From assembly GCA_020740485.1 (NCBI GenBank), contig DYMN01000022.1:1-39706 (forward strand): a stretch of 39,706 nt of DNA, given 5' to 3'. Source of the stretch: Polaribacter sp. (lineage in GTDB: Bacteria; Bacteroidota; Bacteroidia; Flavobacteriales; Flavobacteriaceae). A program made the position numbers and the translations under genes. The notes below the pieces were generated by a model. That model was given only the letters and a program-made list of their open reading frames with translations. It was not told the origin of the DNA and did no database searches. Positions 34,753 to 39,706 of the stretch are shown in pieces; the first letter of the stretch is position 1, and the number at the start of each line of letters is the position of its first letter.

Positions 34753-36528
34753 ATGGAAATGATCAACATCAAAATAGATAACAAAAACGTTCAAGTTCCC
34801 AAAGGTACTAGCATATTGGATGCAGCAAAAAGTATTGGAATAAAAATACCAACTTTATGCTATATGAACCTTCACGACTTGAATACAGAACATAAACCAA
34901 CAGGTTGTAGAATTTGTGTAGTAGAAGTAGCAGGACGAAAAAATCTTGTTCCTGCATGTGCTACAGAATGTACTTCTGGTATGGAAATTAAAAATCAAAC
35001 CATGCGCGTGCTGAATGCTCGTAAAACGGTGATGGAACTCATCTTGAGCGACCATCCTGCAGAATGTTTGATTTGTCCAAAAAATGGGACTTGCGACTTG
35101 CAAAGCATGGCTCAAGAAATGGGAATTCGTCACTATCATTATAAAGGGGAACAATCTACTTATATTAAAGACCGTTCAATCGCCATCAAGCGCGATATGG
35201 ACAAATGTATAGGTTGTAAACGTTGCTTAACCATGTGTAATGACGTGCAAACGGTGGGAGCATTATCTTCTATCAATCGCGGATTTATGTCAGTAGTTGC
35301 TCCTGCCTTCCAAATGGATTTATCAGAGTCAGTTTGTACTTATTGTGGTCAATGTGTGGCAGTATGTCCAACGGCAGCCTTAACTGAAATTGATCATACA
35401 AGTAATGTAATCAGAATGTTAGCCGACCCAACTAAAACGGTTGTTGTGCAAACAGCCCCTGCAGTTAGGGCAGCATTAGGTGAAGAATTTGGATATGAAG
35501 CAGGAACTTTGGTAACAGGAAAAATGGTTGCAGCCTTAAAAGATTTGGGTTTTGACTATGTATTTGATACCGATTTCGCCGCCGATTTAACCATTATGGA
35601 AGAAGGAACCGAATTATTAGACCGTTTGTCAAGACACTTAAAAGGAGATGAAACTGTTAAATTACCCATATTAACTTCATGTTGTCCTGCTTGGGTTAGT
35701 TTCTTTGAGCACCATTTTCCTGATATGAAAGACATTCCATCAACTGCTCGTTCACCTCAACAAATGTTTGGAAGTATTGCAAAAACCTATTACGCTGAAA
35801 AAATTGGAATTAAACGCGAAGATATGATTGTGGTTTCTATTATGCCTTGTTTAGCAAAAAAATATGAACGCGATCGCGATGAATTTAAAACCGATGGCAA
35901 TCCCGATGTAGATTACGTTCTTTCAACTCGCGAATTGGCAAAACTCATCAAACAAGCAAGTATCAATTTTGAAGAATTACCCAACATGGATTTTGATAAA
36001 CCTATGGGTGAATCATCAGGGGCAGGTGTTATTTTTGGAACCACCGGTGGTGTGATAGAAGCAGCAGTAAGAACTGCTTATGAAATATTTACAGGTCAAA
36101 GTTTACATAAAGTTGATTTTGAACAACTTCGTGGAATGGACTGGGTTCGCGAAGCAATTGTAGATTTCAATGGAACACCTATCAAAATCGGTATTGCACA
36201 CGGATTGGGTAATGCTCGCAAATTGTTGAATGAAATTCGCGAAGGCAAATCACAATATGATGCCATCGAAATTATGGCTTGTCCGGGAGGATGTATTGGT
36301 GGTGGAGGTCAACCTTTGCACCATGGCGATACCAATATCTTGAAAGCAAGACAAAAAGCTTTGTACAGCGAGGATAAAAATAAAACCATACGTAAATCGC
36401 ACGAAAATCCTTACATAATCAACTTATATAAAGAGTTTTTAGGAAAACCAATGAGCCGCAAAGCCCATGAGTTATTGCATACACAATATTTTGATAAAAG
36501 TAATCCTGTGGATATTGTTAAAGATTAA
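34753..36528 (+). CDS. hndD: Catalytic [FeFe]-hydrogenase subunit (HydA/HndD)
   Basis: A 591-residue H2-producing or H2-oxidising subunit. N-terminal [2Fe-2S] (Cys36, Cys52, Cys55, Cys69), His-ligated [4Fe-4S] (His101, Cys105, Cys108, Cys114), two [4Fe-4S] (Cys152/155/158/162 and 195/198/201/205), then the H-cluster domain with L1 TSCCPAWV (Cys310 proton-relay, Cys311 ligand), L2 MPCLAKKYE (Cys366) and L3 IMACPGGCIGGGGQP (Cys510, Cys514). All ligands and the proton-transfer Cys are present, so an active enzyme is expected. The N-terminal cluster set and the HndB/HndC/HndA neighbours place it in group A, with the multimeric NAD(P)-linked and often electron-bifurcating enzymes. No signal peptide: cytosolic. 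Confidence 0.96.
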   Translation: MEMINIKIDNKNVQVPKGTSILDAAKSIGIKIPTLCYMNLHDLNTEHKPTGCRICVVEVAGRKNLVPACATECTSGMEIKNQTMRVLNARKTVMELILSDHPAECLICPKNGTCDLQSMAQEMGIRHYHYKGEQSTYIKDRSIAIKRDMDKCIGCKRCLTMCNDVQTVGALSSINRGFMSVVAPAFQMDLSESVCTYCGQCVAVCPTAALTEIDHTSNVIRMLADPTKTVVVQTAPAVRAALGEEFGYEAGTLVTGKMVAALKDLGFDYVFDTDFAADLTIMEEGTELLDRLSRHLKGDETVKLPILTSCCPAWVSFFEHHFPDMKDIPSTARSPQQMFGSIAKTYYAEKIGIKREDMIVVSIMPCLAKKYERDRDEFKTDGNPDVDYVLSTRELAKLIKQASINFEELPNMDFDKPMGESSGAGVIFGTTGGVIEAAVRTAYEIFTGQSLHKVDFEQLRGMDWVREAIVDFNGTPIKIGIAHGLGNARKLLNEIREGKSQYDAIEIMACPGGCIGGGGQPLHHGDTNILKARQKALYSEDKNKTIRKSHENPYIINLYKEFLGKPMSRKAHELLHTQYFDKSNPVDIVKD

Positions 36529-36548
36529 TCTATAAAACGACGAAAATT

Positions 36549-37019
36549 ATGATGACAATTTGTGAAAGCAATGTTGCAAAAATTAAAGCAATTTGCGAAG
36601 AATTCAATAATGATAAAGGAGAATTGATTAATGTGTTGCACAAAACACAACATACCTTTGGCTACCTTCCGGAAGAAGTTCAAGAGGTAGTTGCTCAGAA
36701 TCTAAACACTTCCTTAGCACACGTATATGGTGTGGTGTCTTTTTATTCCTTTTTTACTATGACACCCAAAGGAGAACACCCCATCAATATTTGTATGGGA
36801 ACAGCATGTTATGTGCGTGGTGCTGAAAAAGTATTGGATGAGTTCAAAAAACTGCTTAATATCAAGGTTGGTGAAACTACAAAAGATGAAAAATTTTCCT
36901 TAAGCAGTCTGCGTTGTGTAGGTGCTTGCGGGTTGGCGCCTGTGGTATTAGTGGGCGATAAAGTTTATGGACGGGTTACTTTAGATGGTGTTCAGGAAAT
37001 ATTGGATGAGTATAAATAA
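36549..37019 (+). CDS. hndA: NuoE-like [2Fe-2S] hydrogenase subunit (HydC/HndA)
   Basis: A 156-residue thioredoxin-fold protein of the NuoE/24-kDa family. The four [2Fe-2S] ligands are Cys82 and Cys87 (CMGTAC) and Cys123 and Cys127 (CVGAC). The helical N-terminus (LINVLHKTQHTFGYLPEEV) is conserved in the family. It docks on the NuoF-like subunit and completes the HndABCD/HydABC core. It begins 20 bases after the catalytic subunit gene and is the last gene of the operon, which closes with a strong hairpin. Confidence 0.94.
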   Translation: MMTICESNVAKIKAICEEFNNDKGELINVLHKTQHTFGYLPEEVQEVVAQNLNTSLAHVYGVVSFYSFFTMTPKGEHPINICMGTACYVRGAEKVLDEFKKLLNIKVGETTKDEKFSLSSLRCVGACGLAPVVLVGDKVYGRVTLDGVQEILDEYK

Positions 37020-37021
37020 AA

Positions 37022-37055
37022 AAATCCGTTTCAATTATTATTTTGAAACGGATTT
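37022..37055. terminator. Bidirectional terminator between hndA and the DoxX gene
   Basis: AAATCCGTTTCAA (37022-37034) and TTGAAACGGATTT (37043-37055) form a perfect 13-bp stem with an 8-base loop, three bases after the hndA stop. The A-rich and T-rich flanks allow it to end transcription from both convergent operons. Confidence 0.8.
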
Positions 37056-37088
37056 AGCATTAACATTATTTAAATTTGAAACAAGATT

Positions 37089-37511
37089 TTAATGTTTTTT
37101 TTCGATAAAATAATCCAAACTGTATTTGCCGGAACCATAAATCAATAAGGCAAATAGCATGATCAGGTAATAAAGCGGTATTTCATATCCGTTGTTTCCC
37201 GCCGCAAAGCCATTGGCAAAATGCACGGTAAAAATGGCTACTAACATTGTGATCATTAAGGGAATACTTATCAATCGGGTGAAAAGCCCCAAGGTGAGTA
37301 AAATTACTCCTGCAACTTCTGTGAAGGTAGCGAGATAGGCGTTGAGCACGGGCATAGGAATTCCGATACTCTTAAACCATTCGGCTATGCCGTTGATGTC
37401 TTTGAGTTTCATCATCGCCGGTTCATAAAACCCAAAGGCTAAAATTAATCGTAAAAAAAGCAATGGTAAATCTTTTAAAGAAGATAAGGTGTGATAGAGT
37501 TTTTGTAACAT
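37089..37511 (-). CDS. DoxX family membrane protein (HvfX-like)
   Basis: A 140-residue membrane protein with four helices, of the DoxX family (LLFLRLILAFGFYEPAMMKLKD, then FTEVAGVILLTLGLFTRLISIPLM and HFANGFAAGNNGYEIPLYYLIMLFALLI). DoxX-like proteins frequently accompany HvfABC/Buf-type operons. It is encoded last, 18 bases after the hvfC gene on the same strand, so I include it in that operon. Its biochemical role is unknown; a part in handling the modified peptide or its metal at the membrane is a guess. Confidence 0.82.
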   Translation of the reverse strand: MLQKLYHTLSSLKDLPLLFLRLILAFGFYEPAMMKLKDINGIAEWFKSIGIPMPVLNAYLATFTEVAGVILLTLGLFTRLISIPLMITMLVAIFTVHFANGFAAGNNGYEIPLYYLIMLFALLIYGSGKYSLDYFIEKKH

Positions 37512-37529
37512 AATTAGTAGTTTTTAGTT

Positions 37530-38288
37530 TTAGTTTCTTGTTTTTTTGTAACCCAAAATCAGATTGTTTTCAAGTGCAAAACGGATAAATTCCAGAATTT
37601 GCTCACTTATTTTTTCTGAATCAGATTCGTATTTTTTTAAAATTGGATATAAGTCAATAAAGGTAGTTTCTTGTTCATTTAGTAGCACGAGCATTTCCAC
37701 AAAAGGTAAACTCAACTCGTTAAATTTTACTTGTTTGTCGTAATAATCACGATGTAAACTCACAAAGTATTGTCCTTTGTCTTTTTCGGTGATTTTTTTA
37801 GTGGCTTTGTTGTGAATGGGATATTGCAAAGGTAAAATCTTTATTTCGGGGTTGGGAATCAATACATCGGTTTTCGGATTCCCTTTTTCAGAAAATGGTA
37901 AAAATTCAAGGTCTTCCATCATAAAAACTTCTATTTCCAACCATTCAAAATACATCAATTCGTTGAGAAATGGGATTATCTTTTTCGTTGGGAATGGATT
38001 TTCAAGATAAAATTCGTAAAATTCAAAGGGCAATTTCCAAATTTGTTCCGTTTGACTCTTGTGATTTTCAAAAAAATACTGCACTGCATTTTCCCATTCT
38101 TTTGCATTTAAAAAGTTTTTCAAAATAGGATACGCATTGGACATAGTGTCCATTATGACACTGTAAACCAATTCTCTATAATGATGTGTGTTGTCTGAAA
38201 CAGTAGTTTTAGGTGGGTTTTTCCCACTGCGAATGTATTGCCCAAAATGAATTTGGCTTTTTTCGGTTGGATTTAAAATTGCGTTCAT
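37530..38288 (-). CDS. hvfC: HvfC/BufC family (DUF2063) partner protein
   Basis: A 252-residue protein. The N-terminal part (HYRELVYSVIMDTMSNAYPILKNFLNAKEWENAVQYF) is the DUF2063 domain, predicted from its annotation as DNA-binding but known in RiPP biosynthesis as the partner protein that engages the precursor peptide with the MNIO enzyme. The mid part (LNELMYFEWLEIEVFM) and a C-terminal winged-helix-like domain (LPFVEMLVLLNEQETTFIDLYPILKKY) follow. Its ATG overlaps the hvfB stop by four bases, the tight coupling expected for a heterodimer. Family and role are well supported by the neighbours. Confidence 0.85.
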   Translation of the reverse strand: MNAILNPTEKSQIHFGQYIRSGKNPPKTTVSDNTHHYRELVYSVIMDTMSNAYPILKNFLNAKEWENAVQYFFENHKSQTEQIWKLPFEFYEFYLENPFPTKKIIPFLNELMYFEWLEIEVFMMEDLEFLPFSEKGNPKTDVLIPNPEIKILPLQYPIHNKATKKITEKDKGQYFVSLHRDYYDKQVKFNELSLPFVEMLVLLNEQETTFIDLYPILKKYESDSEKISEQILEFIRFALENNLILGYKKTRN

Positions 38289-39106
38289 ACTATCATCGGA
38301 TTTAAAACTTTGTTTTGAATGTTTCGCAATTGGGTCATTTCCGATTCTAATACTTCCAATTCAGGAATATTGAAATCTCTTTCCAATAAAATAGGCACTT
38401 CGCGTTGTAGTTTTTGCAGTGTAAAATCTAACAAATCATACACCGGATCTATAATTTCAGCACCGTGCGTATCGATAATCAAATGTTCATTTACCTTGAA
38501 ATGTCCTGCTATATGGATATATTTCACCCTTTCCAAGGGCATTTTCGAAATAAATTCTTTGGCATCGTAGTGATGATTGAAACTATTGACATACACATTG
38601 TTTACGTCTAATAGCATTTCACAATCAGAACGACGGACGATTTCATTGATAAATTCGGGTTCCGAAATTTCTTGTTTGAGCAAGGTGTAATAACTCGCAT
38701 TTTCCAAAATCAAACGTCTTCCCAAAAGATCTTGCACTATCAAAATATTTTCAACCACTCTGTCAATGGCATCTTGTGTAAAGGGAATGGGCAACAAATC
38801 GTACAAATGGGCATTATCGACTTTTGAAAAACTCAAATGCTCGGAATACAAAACCGCTCCGGTTTCCTCAATAAAAGCTTTTATTTTTTTTACAAAGTCT
38901 ATATCAACCCCTTCCGGACTTCCGATAGAAAGTGACAAACCGTGTAAAAAAAGTGGATATTTTTCGCGTACTTTTTTAAATTCTTGTTTCCAATAACCGC
39001 CTACACCCAACCAATTTTCGGGTGCCACTTCCACAAAATCAGGATGTATTTTGTGGTCGTATAAAAATTCTTTGGAAAATTCTTTTCTGTAACCGATGCC
39101 TACCAT
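38285..39106 (-). CDS. hvfB: HvfB-type MNIO enzyme (DUF692)
   Basis: A 273-residue TIM-barrel enzyme of the multinuclear non-heme iron oxidative (MNIO, DUF692) family. Metal-ligand candidates appear in order: His in FLHGLSLSIGS, Glu-His in YSEHLSFS, Asp-x-Asn in LLDVNNVYVN, His in IHIAGH, Asp-x-His in DTHGAE and Glu in LLERDFN. In HvfA systems the enzyme converts precursor Cys residues in EGKCG motifs to oxazolone-thioamide units. I start at the ATG at 39106 (MVGIGYRKEF), as in family members; an earlier in-frame ATG at 39190 would translate 7-bp tandem repeats. It lies downstream of hvfA, separated by 270 repeat-rich bases. Confidence 0.9.
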   Translation of the reverse strand: MVGIGYRKEFSKEFLYDHKIHPDFVEVAPENWLGVGGYWKQEFKKVREKYPLFLHGLSLSIGSPEGVDIDFVKKIKAFIEETGAVLYSEHLSFSKVDNAHLYDLLPIPFTQDAIDRVVENILIVQDLLGRRLILENASYYTLLKQEISEPEFINEIVRRSDCEMLLDVNNVYVNSFNHHYDAKEFISKMPLERVKYIHIAGHFKVNEHLIIDTHGAEIIDPVYDLLDFTLQKLQREVPILLERDFNIPELEVLESEMTQLRNIQNKVLNPMIV

Positions 39107-39112
39107 AGTAAA

Positions 39113-39147
39113 GTTTGAAGTTTGAAGTTTGAAGTTTGAAGTTTGAA
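39113..39147. repeat. Tandem repeat GTTTGAA x5
   Basis: Five exact copies of the heptamer GTTTGAA, starting 7 bases upstream of the hvfB ATG. A sister array of GTTAGAA follows radC at 8878. Because of its position it falls in the hvfB leader, where copy-number change could affect translation. Confidence 0.9.
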
Positions 39148-39306
39148 GGTGGTTGAGTGTCCTGCTGAAAGCGAGATGTTCTGAAACCACCGCGGTGAAA
39201 AGTGAAAAGTTGAGCGTTAGCGATTCCGATAGCTATCGGAACCGATAAAAGCGGGAGTAAAAGGTGATTGAGTGTCCCGCTGTAAGCGAGATGTACCGAA
39301 ACCACC
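39148..39306. repeat. Two 44-bp direct repeats and a palindrome in the hvfA-hvfB gap
   Basis: 39148-39191 and 39263-39306 agree at 39 of 44 positions. Each can fold on itself through GGTGGTT/AACCACC-type ends. Between them lies TTCCGATAGCTATCGGAA (39224-39241), a perfect 18-bp palindrome of the dispersed CCGATAG family. Confidence 0.75.
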
Positions 39307-39323
39307 GTCCTCATATTTTTAAA

Positions 39324-39354
39324 CCTTACCAAGTCCTTGACGGACTTGGCAAGG
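39324..39354 (-). terminator. Hairpin after hvfA, possible attenuator
   Basis: CCTTaCCAAGTCC (39324-39336) and GGACTTGGcAAGG (39342-39354) form a 13-bp stem with one mismatch and a 5-base loop. On the minus strand it follows the hvfA stop by 22 bases and is followed by a TTTAAAAATA stretch. A leaky terminator here would give more precursor than enzyme. Confidence 0.6.
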
Positions 39355-39376
39355 AAAAAATAGAGAAAAAAACAAA

Positions 39377-39706
39377 CTATTTTTTGGTTGTTTTTTTAGT
39401 TGATTTTTTGTCCTCTTTTTTGGATCCGCCACATTTACCTTCTCCACATTTAGCTTCAGTGCTTTTTGTGGCTTTTGAATCAGCTTTTTTGACTTCTTTT
39501 TTCTCTTTTTTGGCACCTCCACATTTACCTTCACCACATTTAGCATCACTGCTTTTAGTGGCAGCAGAATCGGTTTTTTTGGCATTGCCGCATTTGCCTT
39601 CGCCACATGCTAAATCTGAGGTGTTTTTTTGTAAAAGCGGATTGGCATCGTTTGTGAGTTGATTTCTTAAATCGTCTCCGCTGCCTATTTTGGCAAATGA
39701 AGGGTT
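39377..39706 (-). CDS. hvfA: HvfA-type precursor peptide with three EGKCG motifs (partial)
   Basis: The last 109 codons of a gene whose start lies beyond the right edge. It has no ATG in the visible part, so it is easily missed. The N-terminal visible part (FAKIGSGDDLRNQL) matches the leader-like block of HvfA/BufA-type peptides. The rest is Lys/Ser/Thr-rich with three CGEGKCG modules at about residues 34-40, 57-63 and 87-93 of the visible part, separated by charged spacers of 16 and 23 residues, and ends in a Lys/Thr tail. In the HvfA family of copper-responsive RiPPs, EGKCG Cys residues are oxidised by HvfB-HvfC. Family members carry a signal peptide at the missing N-terminus. Its hvfB and hvfC partners follow on the same strand. 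Confidence 0.9.
   Translation of the reverse strand, partial: NPSFAKIGSGDDLRNQLTNDANPLLQKNTSDLACGEGKCGNAKKTDSAATKSSDAKCGEGKCGGAKKEKKEVKKADSKATKSTEAKCGEGKCGGSKKEDKKSTKKTTKK

Noticed and set aside
32960-37019. Complex I NuoE/NuoF/NuoG for the three large operon genes
   Set aside because: The catalytic subunit has all three H-cluster motifs, and the NuoF-like protein has extra N- and C-terminal cluster domains found in hydrogenases.
39319-39606. 95-codon minus-strand frame overlapping hvfA in another frame
   Set aside because: Very Lys/Val-rich and out of frame with the CGEGKCG modules; the partial frame 39377-39706 has the family motifs.
39264-39662. 132-codon plus-strand frame opposite hvfA
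   Set aside because: It is the antisense shadow of the EGKCG-repeat precursor; its proline/leucine repeats arise from the repeated codons on the other strand.
1-39706. CRISPR arrays, tRNA and rRNA genes
   Set aside because: No regularly spaced repeats of CRISPR size, no cloverleaf with CCA end and no rRNA-like sequence seen by eye; the tandem heptamers have no spacers.

Overview
The window looks like a chromosomal segment of a Bacteroidota bacterium, most likely Flavobacteriales. It is AT-rich, its best candidate promoter has the Bacteroidota -7 element TAnnTTTG, several genes start with TTG, and many products have the lengths and motifs of flavobacterial families (TrkH/TrkA, DUF202, RadC, YciO-type protein, polysaccharide-deacetylase-like protein, pglCDE, HvfABC). 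I ran no searches; family calls come from reading the motifs.

Layout. (1) 1-4150: accessory region. Two cassette-like units have complementary ends and are separated by a bulged inverted repeat resembling integron attC architecture. Unit 1 carries a lipoprotein with a Tae4-like amidase domain plus a small lipoprotein that could be its immunity protein. Unit 2 carries a TPR lipoprotein. A truncated IS91-type transposase follows. (2) 4247-8877: housekeeping genes: DUF202 membrane protein, beta carbonic anhydrase, TrkA/TrkH potassium uptake, RadC. (3) 9106-16313: surface-polysaccharide genes: a deacetylase-like protein that seems to have lost catalytic residues, a FemAB/GNAT-like protein, two flippases and two glycosyltransferases. 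(4) 16357-17125: a second copy of the cassette-type site, interrupted by a palindromic repeat, followed by a putative PD-(D/E)XK nuclease. (5) 17304-21780: RdgB, an incomplete FecCD/FecE-type metal ABC transporter, a GT2 enzyme, a YciO-type protein and a thioesterase. (6) 22091-27725: a large exported thioredoxin-fold/TPR protein, a 163-bp MITE-like element, and pglC-pglD-pglE of the UDP-diacetylbacillosamine pathway. (7) 28564-37019: seven same-strand genes, hydG-hydF-hydE-hndB-hndC-hndD-hndA, giving all three H-cluster maturases and all four subunits of an NAD(P)-linked (HndABCD/HydABC) [FeFe]-hydrogenase. A CRP/FNR-like palindrome lies about 41.5 bases before a predicted start point. (8) 37089-39706, minus strand: hvfA (cut by the window edge), hvfB, hvfC and a DoxX protein, a metal-responsive RiPP operon. 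The precursor, which lies in the right-hand end of the window without a start codon, has three CGEGKCG modules.

How it fits together: the hydrogenase operon suggests fermentative or low-oxygen H2 metabolism using NAD(P)H and probably ferredoxin, unusual for a lineage mostly known for aerobic respiration. The Hvf operon should make a peptide whose Cys residues are modified by the HvfB/HvfC pair, probably for copper handling. Intergenic spaces carry many dispersed palindromes, 7-bp tandem repeats and 44-bp repeats; several sit directly upstream of genes and blur their start sites.
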